Shown here one piece after another: positions 1 to 8,824 of a stretch of 39,696 nucleotides of DNA. The notes under the pieces were generated by a model, which searched no databases, had not been told where the DNA came from, and saw only the letters and a program-made list of their open reading frames with translations. Within the stretch, counting starts at the first letter, position 1. The number at the start of each line of letters is the position of its first letter. This DNA comes from Myxosarcina sp. GI1 (GTDB lineage Bacteria; Cyanobacteriota; Cyanobacteriia; Cyanobacteriales; Xenococcaceae), in contig NZ_JRFE01000060.1 in the NCBI RefSeq assembly GCF_000756305.1, forward strand, positions 63,569-103,264, given 5' to 3'. A program made the position numbers and the translations under genes.

Positions 1-2378
1 ATCATGGCAGGCTGTGAAGCGCGATAGCTGTCGGTGTTGGGTGATTTCGTTGCTTCTGGCGACAGTTGAGGTAATCTTTGTACCCCTGTTAGCGTGAAAT
101 TAGTACCACTATAATTGGACTCTGGACTACGCGGCAAAGCCCCACTACCGCCAACCGTTAAAACGGTACGGCGATCGCGCCGTGATAGACAGCTATTGGC
201 TAATGCTTCTTCGGTTGCGACAACCTCGACTTCTCTCGGTTCTAGCTGTCCCTGTAGGCTAATTTCGGGACTATTAATATCTATCGTTCCATCAATCCCT
301 AACTCCGAAGTAGCGGTAATATTGCTGTCGGGCGAGACGAACAACACTTCAGTATTAATGGTAATATTACCCCCCTTACCTTCTAAAGCATTCGCATCGA
401 TCTTACTACTATCTAAAACTAGATTCTCTGTATTGATACCGATATTACCGCCATCTCCTTCTCCTCTTGCTGTAGCTGAAATTTGACTTTGGTTAAATAA
501 GGATAAGCGATCGCTGTTGAGTCTAATATTTCCTCCCTGTCCCGATGCAGTAGAGGCTGAAATTTCGCTTGTCTTGTCTATATTTATTTCGGAAGCATTG
601 ATGCTGAGTTCACCAGCATCCCCAGTAGAATCGGAGTCTACAACTACGCTACTATCGTTTGTCAATGACAGAAAATCTCGTGCATCGAGCTGTATATTTC
701 CTCCCATAGCCTCACCAAAGGTTCTTCCTGAAATTTCTGCGCCATCACTAACTGTTATTTTTTTAGCACTAACAGATAAACTTCCACCTTCACTCTCTCC
801 TCCAGTAGAGACAAAAATACCACTAGACAATTGACCATCATTTGACGTGCCAGAAAAATTTATTTCTTCTACATTAATATTTACTGTGGCACTCTTTCCA
901 GAACCAAAAGTTGCAGCGAAAATTAAAGCTCCGTTTGTGAAAGATATTTTTTCAGCATTAATTAAAACTTTCCCAGAATCACCTTCTCCTGCTGCAATTG
1001 CCTCTAGCACAGTTGGCAAGCTTCTAAAATTTCTATTACTAATGGAAGAATTTTCTAAAGAAAAAGCTCCTGAAAATTCTAATGATTTTGCAGATATGCT
1101 TAAATTTCCGTAATTTCCCGCTCCAAAACTAGCGATGCTAATATCTGCCCCGTTACTTGCTACTAATTTATTTGTAGCAATATTTATATTTCCTGTATTA
1201 CCAGTGCTTCCTGGTTCGGCTCTGTTAGCTACACTACTGTATCTAATTTCGTCAGATAAAACAACAAGATCGCTTAGATTAAAATGGTTGGCTCGCACGG
1301 CAATATTTCCAGTATCGCCTTTATCAAAGGTAAAAGCATTAACACTAGATCCACCAGTAAGATCTAATTTCTTAGTATCAACTATTATATTACCTCCATT
1401 TCCAGAACTAAATACGGAAGAAGAAATACGAGATAAATCTTTTAAAGCAATGCTTTCTATAGCTTTTATAATAATATCTCCGCTTGAAATTACACCAGAG
1501 TTATCATTCAAAATTTCTGAAGCATCATTTAGTTCTACAATATTTCCCACGATTTGAATAGAACCATTTCCTTTTCCACTAGTGCTGACTAGAGCTTCAT
1601 TGCCAATTAGAATATTTTTAAACAACTCATTTTTATAGCTGAAACTCAAATTATTTTTGCTGCTATCTATACCTACTACTGCATTATCAGTAGTGCTTCC
1701 CAACTCAATTCTTCCACTAGGTGCTGTCAAATTTCCACCTTCTAAGGTTATTTTTCCTCCTATTAATGCTAAAGTTCTGCCTTCTTTGACAGATAATCCA
1801 GAAGAGACTGCTTCAGATGAATCAATTACTTTGTTTACTACTTGAGAACGATTGATAATTTCTCCAGGATTACTACCCATACCCAAACCAATAGGTATCT
1901 CAACTGTTAACAGTGGCGGTTTAGACAAATCAGTTGCACTAAAACTCGTATCATCTTTAAATTCGATACTTTCAGCAGTTGTTGCTATGAAAGAACCACC
2001 AACATTTATAGCGGCATTTTTACCAAAAACTATACCGTTAGGATTCATTAAAAACAAATTGGCATTTCCATTAGCGCGGATCGCTCCGCTAATATTTGAA
2101 ATATTTTCTCCTGTTACTCTAGAAAAAATGTTTTCAATATTAGCTGCATTTTTAAAGAAAGCTTCTAATCCAGTAGGAACTGAAAACTCCTCAAAACTAT
2201 GAAATAAATTGTTTTTAACTGTGTTTCCACCAGTAATTTCTAAAACTTTATTGTTTCGATTTACATCTGTAGAAAGAGTACGATCGGGAACTACCTGAGC
2301 TTTAGTTGAAGCTGGATAAATTACCGAACAGATAATAAAAATTGTTTTGAAGACGAGCCAGTGTAAAGAAATTTTCAT
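1..2378 (-). CDS. Filamentous hemagglutinin / TpsA-type secreted protein (3' partial)
   Basis: The minus strand is open from an ATG at 2378 to the left edge of the window (about 792 codons, C-terminus missing). The N-terminus is a signal peptide (KISLHWLVFKTIFIICSV) with a likely cleavage after STKA. A hemagglutination-activity (TPS) domain follows, with the motif NPNGIVFG and then GGSFIATTAESIEF near residues 110-135. The rest is a repetitive beta-helix of GN(I/L) and SGxGGNI units. Near the visible end there is a conserved-looking NSCLSRRDRR segment typical of cyanobacterial members. Such proteins are exported through an outer-membrane TpsB pore; no TpsB partner is visible here. The apparent short plus-strand frames over this stretch are its antisense. 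Function as adhesin or exoprotein is inferred from the family. Confidence 0.88.
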   Translation of the reverse strand, partial: MKISLHWLVFKTIFIICSVIYPASTKAQVVPDRTLSTDVNRNNKVLEITGGNTVKNNLFHSFEEFSVPTGLEAFFKNAANIENIFSRVTGENISNISGAIRANGNANLFLMNPNGIVFGKNAAINVGGSFIATTAESIEFKDDTSFSATDLSKPPLLTVEIPIGLGMGSNPGEIINRSQVVNKVIDSSEAVSSGLSVKEGRTLALIGGKITLEGGNLTAPSGRIELGSTTDNAVVGIDSSKNNLSFSYKNELFKNILIGNEALVSTSGKGNGSIQIVGNIVELNDASEILNDNSGVISSGDIIIKAIESIALKDLSRISSSVFSSGNGGNIIVDTKKLDLTGGSSVNAFTFDKGDTGNIAVRANHFNLSDLVVLSDEIRYSSVANRAEPGSTGNTGNINIATNKLVASNGADISIASFGAGNYGNLSISAKSLEFSGAFSLENSSISNRNFRSLPTVLEAIAAGEGDSGKVLINAEKISFTNGALIFAATFGSGKSATVNINVEEINFSGTSNDGQLSSGIFVSTGGESEGGSLSVSAKKITVSDGAEISGRTFGEAMGGNIQLDARDFLSLTNDSSVVVDSDSTGDAGELSINASEINIDKTSEISASTASGQGGNIRLNSDRLSLFNQSQISATARGEGDGGNIGINTENLVLDSSKIDANALEGKGGNITINTEVLFVSPDSNITATSELGIDGTIDINSPEISLQGQLEPREVEVVATEEALANSCLSRRDRRTVLTVGGSGALPRSPESNYSGTNFTLTGVQRLPQLSPEATKSPNTDSYRASQPAM

Positions 2379-2400
2379 GATATGAATCAAATACAAAATA

Positions 2401-2416
2401 TAGTTTTTAAAAACTA
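2401..2416. repeat. 16-bp perfect palindrome upstream of tpsA-like gene
   Basis: TAGTTTTTAAAAACTA is a perfect palindrome 22 bp upstream of the start of the hemagglutinin gene, in the 258-bp divergent spacer shared with the DUF3386 gene. It could be an operator or simply A+T-rich sequence. Nothing else recognisable is seen in the spacer. Confidence 0.35.
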
Positions 2417-2636
2417 AATCTAATCTCAATAACCTCTGGTTGAACTAAAAAACATTAGACACTCCAAGTGTAGATTTAAACAAGTGCTATTTTTATGTTA
2501 GTTTTAAAATTGACACTAATAATTCTAATTTTATCTGAAAATATACAATCTATTACTAAAATAAACTAACCTTTTTTAGAACGTTTGAGTATACTAAACA
2601 ACAAAACTAGCAAAATTTAGTTGTCAATTTTTGTAG

Positions 2637-3374
2637 ATGAGAAAGCTAACCATATCTGTTTTAAGTATATTGCTTGCCTCCGTATCAGTTGTAGCTTATC
2701 CGAGATTTGTAAACTCCAACGAAACCATTAATAGTACAAATACACGTTCGGCTAAGGCAATTTTTGAAGCGGCATATAGAAATCGTTACACATGGAATCA
2801 AAATTTCCCAGGCTACACTGCTAAAGTTTTAGCAAATTATGGTGGAAAAGAAGAGCGTGGAGTTATAACAGTGTATCCTAATTTGGAGGTAGAGGTAAAA
2901 GGTATAGGAGATCTAGAAATTGCCAAAATGGTTGAAGATCAAATTTTAATGGAAATTATTCATAGAAGGAATATTCCTTTTGAGCAGCTTCATGGACAAA
3001 GCACTTTCAAAATTCAAAAAGAAAATTTTGGGACAACAGAAATCGAGAAGATAGGAGATGATAGTTCTTTGTATAAAGTGAAAGATCGAACCATTATTCA
3101 AGTCAATCGACCTATGGGAGAGGAGATGGCGGTTACGGTAGATACTTTAGAAACCACTGCAACACCTGAAGGATACCTATCATCTGAATATCTCGCTACT
3201 TTTTATAATCCTAAAACTAATGAAGTAGTAGAAAAAGAGCGCACCATCGATCGCCATCAGAAAGTTGGAGATTACTATTTACTATCCTTTCGCGAAGTTT
3301 ATCAAAACGAAGCTTCACCCAAATCTGATAATCCTGATATTGCTGTTAGGTATGAAAATTTAAGTCTGTTATAG
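2637..3374 (+). CDS. DUF3386 family protein, exported
   Basis: The 245-residue product starts with a clear signal peptide (about residues 1-22, MRKLTISVLSILLASVSVVA). The segment FEAAYRNRYTWNQNFPGYTA at about residues 43-62 matches the start of DUF3386, a family of cyanobacteria and plastid-bearing organisms with no established function. The remainder looks like a beta-rich domain. Many cytoplasmic-looking homologues lack a leader, so the signal peptide suggests a periplasmic or lumenal place. It is divergent from the hemagglutinin gene and stands alone, followed by an inverted HIP1 repeat that may end its transcript. Confidence 0.8.
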   Translation: MRKLTISVLSILLASVSVVAYPRFVNSNETINSTNTRSAKAIFEAAYRNRYTWNQNFPGYTAKVLANYGGKEERGVITVYPNLEVEVKGIGDLEIAKMVEDQILMEIIHRRNIPFEQLHGQSTFKIQKENFGTTEIEKIGDDSSLYKVKDRTIIQVNRPMGEEMAVTVDTLETTATPEGYLSSEYLATFYNPKTNEVVEKERTIDRHQKVGDYYLLSFREVYQNEASPKSDNPDIAVRYENLSLL

Positions 3375-3410
3375 AATATTCACTTTTGAGAAAGCAATAG
3401 ATTTAATAAT

Positions 3411-3449
3411 AGCGATCGCCAATATTTGTAATTGTATGTGGCGATCGCT
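3411..3449. terminator. Inverted HIP1 repeat, possible terminator
   Basis: AGCGATCGCC at 3411-3420 and its exact complement GGCGATCGCT at 3440-3449 flank a 19-nt A+T-rich loop, 37 bp after the DUF3386 stop codon. There is no long T run, so termination is uncertain. It may only be two HIP1 octamers in opposed context. Confidence 0.3.
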
Positions 3450-3500
3450 TCTAAAGCTATTGCTCTAAATGTATTTGGCTGAAATAGTTTTACAAACTCT

Positions 3501-3629
3501 TACAAGACTACTATCAACACTACCTATATTAATTTTACCTTGTTGTTTAAAAACACCGCCTTTAAAATTTATATTTCCTTTAATTAGAGAGAAAGACTTT
3601 CCCGCTCGGATAGACAACCCTACTGAACT
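3501..3629 (-). pseudogene. Fragment of a second hemagglutinin (TpsA-like) gene
   Basis: Within a 97-codon minus-strand frame (3465-3758), residues 44-86 read SSVGLSIRAGKSFSLIKG and continue to KINIGSVDS. This aligns without gaps to the segment SSGLSVKEGRTLALIGG ... RIELGSTTD of the hemagglutinin at the left edge. Upstream residues of the frame resemble nothing and there is no signal peptide or NPNG motif, so I read it as a remnant of a second tpsA-like gene or of a duplicated segment. Confidence 0.6.
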
Positions 3630-3807
3630 ACTTCTTCTATCCCATCTTAAAAATGGACGATTGCAAGTAATCTTCTTTATTAATTTCGCTAACTGCTCCC
3701 ATGCTGTCATAAGACTATCAAAAATAAAAATAAAATAAAATTCTAGCCAGGTAGTCATTAAATAAAATAATAGTAAGAATACAGTAATTGAAACTCAATT
3801 TTTATCT

Positions 3808-4416
3808 TTATTTTGGTAAATATTGCATATATGCTAATTGCTTCAATTTTACTGTAGCAATTAATTTAGATAAACCAAACTCTGGTTTCAACAAAAAGGG
3901 TACTTTCCACCAGGATATCTGAGTGAAGCCTATTTTTTTATAAAAGTTTTTTACACTGTCACTACTTTTTTTATTACCAAAAGATAAACACAGTAAACCA
4001 TTACCGCACGATAAGTATAATGGAACACTAGTTTGTTTCATTAAATGCCGAACTAAATATGTTCCTAAACCCCTTTTACGAAAGTTATCATCGACGATTA
4101 AACTCTTCAACTCTTGAAAATTTTTATAAGGACGCAATTGTCCACAAGCTATTAATCTTCCTTCATTCTCGATTACCCAAAATCTTGACCAGTTTAATTC
4201 AAGAGGATTTAGTCCTTCTTCGCGAACCATTTGTTTGATTCGCTCGGCATCGGTAAAATTAGCTTTACGAAGAGTAGTTCTAGGCGGTAACTCATAAGAA
4301 TTAGAATCACTTGCTAAATAAGTCATAGTTTCATAACGAATTAAGTTGCTGTAATAACCATAAGTTTTAAAATTCTTGCTAGAGAAAAATTTAGAATATG
4401 AGTTTGCTCTTTCCAA
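3808..4416 (-). CDS. GNAT family N-acetyltransferase
   Basis: A 202-residue protein with a GNAT fold from about residue 48 on. LRKANFTDAERIKQMVREEG is the first strand and helix, ELKSLIVDDNFRKRGLGTYL contains the acetyl-CoA binding motif A (RKRGLG, matching R/Q-x-x-G-x-G/A), and VKNFYKKIGFTQ is the typical late FY-x-x-x-GF motif. The first 47 residues are not part of the fold; an in-frame ATG at 4326 is an alternative start. The acceptor substrate is unknown. It ends 53 bp before the left neighbour fragment and begins 12 bp after the integrase stop, so the two may be co-transcribed. Confidence 0.82.
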   Translation of the reverse strand: MERANSYSKFFSSKNFKTYGYYSNLIRYETMTYLASDSNSYELPPRTTLRKANFTDAERIKQMVREEGLNPLELNWSRFWVIENEGRLIACGQLRPYKNFQELKSLIVDDNFRKRGLGTYLVRHLMKQTSVPLYLSCGNGLLCLSFGNKKSSDSVKNFYKKIGFTQISWWKVPFLLKPEFGLSKLIATVKLKQLAYMQYLPK

Positions 4417-4428
4417 AACTCATAACTA

Positions 4429-5511
4429 TCAAAAATCAATCTCAATCCTGGTCGCAGGATTATTCTTTTGAGAATTAAGAGTATGAGTATATATGGCAGT
4501 AGTTTTTGGGTCGCTATGTCCCAAAAAATCCTGAACCTCCCTTAGCTCCGAACCACCTCTCAATGCCAATGTACCTGCGGTATGTCGCAAACTATGGGGG
4601 GAAAGATTTCGTTCTCCTAAACAAAGGGCTTGCCCGCATGTACTAGCTTCGCGTCGTAAATCTGTGTGTTTTAAGCCACATTTTTCCAGATAGCTATCGA
4701 CAAGATGAGAGATCCCGCTTCTAGATAATCGTTGACCGTAACGGCGATTGGATAGGGAAATAAACAAGGGTGAGGCTGAGTTAAGCTTTTCATTGTTTTT
4801 TTTACAAACCTTCCTATATTCGACTATTTCCTCTGCCAAATCTTTCCTTAACATCACAGTTCTGATGCTGTTTTTGCCATCTAGCTTGAGATAATGTTGA
4901 CCCCCAGATTCGCTAATATCACCCCAATTAGCCCGATACATTTCGACACTGCGACATCCTTGAAGTGCCATACAGCCCAATAAAATGCGATCGCGCAATA
5001 CCTGTACTTGTTTGGTTTTATCTCCTCGAATTTTCAGAATAGGAGCGACGCTATTAAATACCTGCTGTAGCTCCTCATGTGTCAAATACTTTATGGTGCT
5101 GCCAACTTCGCGCTTCTCTCTTGGTGCTTTTACCCCAATAGCAGGATTATCCTTGACCAGTTTTTCTTGGTTACAAGCAGTGTAAAAATGCTTAATGGAT
5201 ATTAAAGATAATCGAATTGTGGGAGATGTTTTTCCCCCATCAACCAAGTGCTTGCGGTATTCAAGAATATTTGAAGTGGTAACTAAAGCAGGATAAAGCT
5301 CTCGCTCTCTACACCAGGAGAGAAACTGAGAAGTACGACTGCGATAGGTTTTAATCGTATCAACGCTAGCATTACCATCAGCAATAGTTAAATTAAGATA
5401 TTTCTCAAAACAGTCTACCATTGCTTTAACCGTAGGCAGAGTAGAAACTGTAGCCAGATTGCGATGTTGTCGTTGAGAACGCAGAGTATCTTTTAAGTGT
5501 CGAATCGGCAT
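4429..5511 (-). CDS. Tyrosine recombinase / phage-type integrase
   Basis: A 360-residue protein with an N-terminal SAM-like core-binding domain (about 25-125) and a C-terminal catalytic domain. The catalytic set is visible: R in LQGCRSVEMYRANW, HSLRH (H-x-x-R), GHSDPKTT and the nucleophile in TAIYTHTLN. It resembles XerC/D-like recombinases that cut and rejoin DNA through a 3'-phosphotyrosine. Divergent from it, 128 bp away, is a probable DNA-binding protein (5640). Such pairs are common on cyanobacterial plasmids and integrative elements. No tRNA gene or att direct repeat was recognised nearby, so the boundaries of any element are unknown. Confidence 0.9.
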   Translation of the reverse strand: MPIRHLKDTLRSQRQHRNLATVSTLPTVKAMVDCFEKYLNLTIADGNASVDTIKTYRSRTSQFLSWCRERELYPALVTTSNILEYRKHLVDGGKTSPTIRLSLISIKHFYTACNQEKLVKDNPAIGVKAPREKREVGSTIKYLTHEELQQVFNSVAPILKIRGDKTKQVQVLRDRILLGCMALQGCRSVEMYRANWGDISESGGQHYLKLDGKNSIRTVMLRKDLAEEIVEYRKVCKKNNEKLNSASPLFISLSNRRYGQRLSRSGISHLVDSYLEKCGLKHTDLRREASTCGQALCLGERNLSPHSLRHTAGTLALRGGSELREVQDFLGHSDPKTTAIYTHTLNSQKNNPATRIEIDF

Positions 5512-5639
5512 AAATTAAAATAGAACACTTAAAATAACACTACAGCAAATTGATAAATTTACTACGAAGAAGCACTGTTATTTACACTAAACGTATTAAA
5601 ATTAGTGAGTAATTAGATCGGGCAAGGGCATATAGGCAG

Positions 5640-6413
5640 TTGTATGTTTTATCACCACAGGAGTCGCAGTTAAGGGATAAACTAGAGCATCAGGTACGGA
5701 CGGGGTTCGTGCTTCGAGGTCAGGCACTGAGGTCGATTGAGCGATTAAAACTGTATCGCGATCGCTACGACGATTTTAAATCTTACTGCGAGTCAGTTTT
5801 TGGTTTTACAATGCTCTACATCGAGCGTTGTATGAAAGCTGCCGAGACTTACTATTTTATAGAAGAATATTTAAAGACCAATGGTCTAAACGACCCCTTA
5901 CCTACCAAACAAAGGCAACTACGACCAATTTTTCAAGCCCATTTAAATCCGATTGAAACTGGTGAAGTTTGGGTGATAGCTGTCAGTTTAGCGATGGGCA
6001 AAGTACCACCAGCTATTATGGTTAAAGAGGCAGTTAAAGCTTATCTCAAACAGAAATATCCTCCTGTTAATCCTTTTTCTCCAGGGGAAATTTGTCGCAT
6101 AACTTCGGAAGTTCCAGGTAAGAAAAATTGTTGGTGTGTCGTAGCAGAGTTAAGGAAAGATGAGTGCGTTGTAGATACCTGGGACGATCGATTTGTCGTT
6201 TCAGTAGAAGACCTCGTACCTCTGAAACTCAACCGCGCCGAATCAGAGCAAATGCTAGATTGGGGGGCGAGAATGTCCGCTTTATCTGAAGTAGGAAACC
6301 TGGACGAAGCTGCTATATGGTTGTTAAAGGGACTAGAAAAGCTCAATCGTTCCCAACTCAATTCTTTAGAGGAACAGTTACTCCAAGTATTGGAAGAATT
6401 TTATCTATTCTAG
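5640..6413 (+). CDS. Probable DNA-binding protein of plasmid/integrative-element type
   Basis: A 257-residue protein. The first half (RLKLYRDRYDDFKSYCESVF, then YIERCMKAAETYYF and PTKQRQLRPI) has the layout of the cyanobacterial plasmid- and element-borne proteins in which a helix-turn-helix is followed by a Q-x-RPL-like motif, reminiscent of ParB/KorB-like proteins. The second half (PGEICRITSEVPGKKNCWCV) looks like a small beta-barrel and is followed by a helical tail. No ATG is available near the start; TTG at 5640, 14 bp after an AAGGG, fits. Divergent from the integrase. Role in partition, replication or regulation is inference. Confidence 0.55.
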   Translation: MYVLSPQESQLRDKLEHQVRTGFVLRGQALRSIERLKLYRDRYDDFKSYCESVFGFTMLYIERCMKAAETYYFIEEYLKTNGLNDPLPTKQRQLRPIFQAHLNPIETGEVWVIAVSLAMGKVPPAIMVKEAVKAYLKQKYPPVNPFSPGEICRITSEVPGKKNCWCVVAELRKDECVVDTWDDRFVVSVEDLVPLKLNRAESEQMLDWGARMSALSEVGNLDEAAIWLLKGLEKLNRSQLNSLEEQLLQVLEEFYLF

Positions 6414-6451
6414 GACCAGCCCTTTCAAAGTGTCTGTTTTCAGGTCTGATT

Positions 6452-6849
6452 TTAAGATAAAATTTTAGCTGTAGAAACATGAGGCTTCTTGGTTTAACGA
6501 GTTTTCTTATCCCACTTTTTAGTTTTTTTCGTAAAGCGAGGGTGAGACACAAAGACGGCTAAATTAACTTTAGTTGCCAAATCTTGCAGGATTTTGGTCA
6601 AATAAATCAAATTTATCTGGTTGAAAACTTGCCATTTTGGTAGAGGAATCGCAATCATCATGACAAGATAAACATTATTTCAACTACAGTTGAGAAGAGT
6701 AACTCTTTGGCATAATATTGAGTTTTGGTACTTTTTTTAAATAACTCATCCAGTTTTTGAAAAGACAGAATTGTTTCGAGCAGTCCACAAACCATTACCG
6801 AAACAGGGCTTTATTCTATAAAACGTTCAAATACTTGCCCTAAAATCAT
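6452..6849 (-). pseudogene. IS4-family transposase relic
   Basis: This fills most of the 489-bp space between two plus-strand genes. From an ATG at 6849 the minus strand reads ILGQVFERFIE, a stop, then SPVSVMVCGLLE, LDELFKKSTKTQY and LLFSTVVEIM. These are the N-terminal hallmarks of a large IS4-type transposase family (FERF-x-x-x-SPVSVM, LLFSTVVD-x-M). After frame breaks, the C-terminal signature is present (VNLAVFVSHPRFTKKTKK, and in another frame KKPHVSTAKILS and a stop at 6452-6454). The catalytic core is deleted. Both ends of the gene are therefore present around a large internal deletion. Confidence 0.75.
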
Positions 6850-6902
6850 TTTGGCTATTCCTCATCTGTCAACTGTATTTTTTTAGCTAACTATAATTTG
6901 GG

Positions 6903-8060
6903 ATGATTTACAACACCTTGAAAGGGCTGCTCCTAGCACCGATTAAAACAATGACTCAGTTCGCTACCAGGTTTTCAATCTTTATATCAAACATAATTTT
7001 AGCTTGGTTTTTGGGTGTAGCGATCGCGCACCTTGGTTTGGGAAGTGTAGCTTGGATTTTTGGTGGCATGGGTGCAGGAGTAATTGGAGCTAAAGCTTAT
7101 CAAGCTGTTGCCAAAAAAGTCTTAAAACCTAACAAAATTAGTAGAAAAATTGGACAAGCTATGGTGGGTTTATCTATTGGTTTTGCGATCGCCGATAGCG
7201 ATTTACTAGCTGCTTCTTCTCGGTTGCCACTGTTTATCTTTCTCAGCTTATTTATGCTGGTCTGTGGCAGTGGCATCGGTTATTTTTATGCTCGTATTAG
7301 TCAAATCAATTTACTAAATGCCATGCTAGCTACAGTACCTGGTGGTGTGGCGACTATGTCTAGCTTTGCTGCCGATTATGGTAGAAATGTTTCACAAGTA
7401 GCAATGGTGCAGACACTACGAATTGCCAGCGTGATCTTAATTATTCCTTTGATTGCTGGAACGTTTGGCACTGCTGTAAATACTACTGCCTCTTTCTCTT
7501 TAGCAGACTACAAAATAGACAGCAATCCTGTCTATTCATGTCTATTACTTTTGGCAATAATTGGAGCATGGTTGGGAGTCAAAACTGCCTATAAATTGCG
7601 GATTCCTGCTGCTTCGTTTTTTGGCACTTTAATAGTAGGAATAGTTTTCAAAACAGCGATCGCTTATTTACCTTTTGATTTGGATTTTAATCCCCCTGAA
7701 ATTATTAGTTTAATCGGTCAGATATTATTAGGAATTACTGTCGGAGAAGCGTGGAGCAATTGTGCAAATATTCAGCGAAAAAACCTATTTTACGCCACAC
7801 TTTCTGTAGCTTTAACTATTGTCAGTGGATTTGTAGCTGCTACGATCGCCACTCTGATTACTTCCTGGGATTGGTTAACCTGTATGCTAGTAACGGCACC
7901 TGGAGGCTCGACAGAAATGATCCTGGTCGCTCTAGCATTGGGACATAACCCAGAAATCGTTACAGTTGCCCATTCCGTCCGCCTCATGGCTCTCAATTTA
8001 TCTTTACCGTTGTGGATCTTTTTATTTCGCTATTGGGAAAAGCGGACTATTAGTCATTAG
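6903..8060 (+). CDS. AbrB family membrane protein (duplicated AbrB domain)
   Basis: A 385-residue polytopic protein with about ten hydrophobic segments. Two copies of the AbrB-type membrane repeat are visible; diagnostic motifs are ATVPGGVATMSSFAADYGRN in the first and VTAPGGSTEMILVALALGHN in the second. This is the E. coli AbrB-like family (sometimes misnamed transcriptional regulator), probable transporters of unknown substrate. It is unrelated to the cyanobacterial cyAbrB DNA-binding proteins. The last four codons (TISH) and the stop are supplied by a 7-bp tandem repeat that continues past the gene. Confidence 0.85.
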   Translation: MIYNTLKGLLLAPIKTMTQFATRFSIFISNIILAWFLGVAIAHLGLGSVAWIFGGMGAGVIGAKAYQAVAKKVLKPNKISRKIGQAMVGLSIGFAIADSDLLAASSRLPLFIFLSLFMLVCGSGIGYFYARISQINLLNAMLATVPGGVATMSSFAADYGRNVSQVAMVQTLRIASVILIIPLIAGTFGTAVNTTASFSLADYKIDSNPVYSCLLLLAIIGAWLGVKTAYKLRIPAASFFGTLIVGIVFKTAIAYLPFDLDFNPPEIISLIGQILLGITVGEAWSNCANIQRKNLFYATLSVALTIVSGFVAATIATLITSWDWLTCMLVTAPGGSTEMILVALALGHNPEIVTVAHSVRLMALNLSLPLWIFLFRYWEKRTISH

Positions 8061-8071
8061 TCATTAGTCAT
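8051..8071. repeat. 7-bp tandem repeat, 3 copies of TAGTCAT
   Basis: Three exact heptamers TAGTCAT at 8051-8057, 8058-8064 and 8065-8071, of the short tandemly repeated type common in cyanobacteria. The array overlaps the 3' end of the AbrB-type gene and provides its stop codon at 8058-8060. Confidence 0.8.
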
Positions 8072-8419
8072 TGGACACAAAAAATAAAGGATGAAGGAGG
8101 AGGGACAAACGACAAACGACAAAAACTTGACTTTTACAAAAAGTTTTAAATATTAAGTGATTCTAAATATTGAAGACGAATATAGGGATTGGTAGCGGAA
8201 GCTACTAAAAATATGGACAGTAAAGAGTTAAGTTTTTGATACTAGCAATTGATAGCAATTGTTTCCAATAACAGTAGAGCATTGTAGCGATCGCGAAGCA
8301 TAATTCATAAGTTTAAATGCAATTGCGCTCCGCGTCACCCTCAGAACGCAAAAACACACTACTTAAATTCCTGAAAAACCTAGAGAAATTGAGTAGTAAT
8401 TGTTTTTTTATCAAAAGCA
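8072..8419. other. Intergenic stretch without recognised gene
   Basis: No reading frame of note on either strand. It contains purine-rich sequence with repeated GACAAACGACAAA, a HIP1 octamer near 8287 and a single TTTTGATACTAGCAATTG at 8235-8252. The last resembles one half of the nif-type repeat found at other promoters but has no partner 22 bp away. Confidence 0.5.
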
Positions 8420-8462
8420 GTCACAGATTACTCCGCTGTAGAACGACGGAGTAATCTGTGAC
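8420..8462. repeat. 16-bp perfect inverted repeat (hairpin)
   Basis: GTCACAGATTACTCCG (8420-8435) is followed after an 11-nt loop by its exact complement CGGAGTAATCTGTGAC (8447-8462). It lies 60 bp upstream of the tautomerase relic. There is no T tract on either side, so it is not a classical terminator. It may be a mobile palindromic repeat, an operator or an RNA structure in the leader. Confidence 0.7.
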
Positions 8463-8521
8463 CGTTGGTCAAAGTCTTAATTTTATTGATAACAACAATA
8501 ATTTGGTAAAGGAGGAATCAA

Positions 8522-8788
8522 ATGCCATTTGTTACCATTCAAATTGCCAAAGGACATTCCACAGAGAAAAACGCCAACACCGAGACTTGCGCTTGTCAAG
8601 GTTTCCTCAACGTGCTTCCTCAGTCAACTAGCTAAAGCAGTTACCGATACATGGTTGTTAGTTTGGGAACCCAACCCGAATGGGTAACAGTTCATATTGA
8701 TGAGTTCGATCGCGAAAATTGGGCAGTCGGCGGTGAATTACACATCGATAAGCACTCTGGTAGACACAGAGATAGAGTTACCAGTTAG
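8522..8788 (+). pseudogene. 4-oxalocrotonate tautomerase-like gene, disrupted
   Basis: A strong ribosome-binding site (AAAGGAGG) precedes ATG at 8522 and MPFVTIQIAKGHSTEK, the start of a tautomerase-family protein with the catalytic Pro2. The frame then runs into a foreign stretch of about 45 bp and a stop at 8633-8635. QLAKAVTDT resumes at 8625 in another frame, and MVVSLGTQPEWVTVHIDE continues from 8651 to a stop at 8786-8788. Joined, the pieces give a normal small tautomerase with a C-terminal extension. The gene looks inactivated by a short insertion plus a 1-nt indel unless the sequence carries an error. Confidence 0.8.
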
Positions 8789-8824
8789 AACCGCAATTTA
8801 TTTAAATACAAAGAGTTATAAACA

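Noticed and set aside
115-2202. Six plus-strand frames of 62-140 codons
   Set aside because: They are the antisense of one continuous minus-strand hemagglutinin frame with a signal peptide and TPS motifs.
8235-8252. Single TTTTGATACTAGCAATTG resembling half of the nif-type element upstream of the tautomerase-cupin-selO genes
   Set aside because: No second copy lies 21-22 bp away on either side, so it was not counted as a site.
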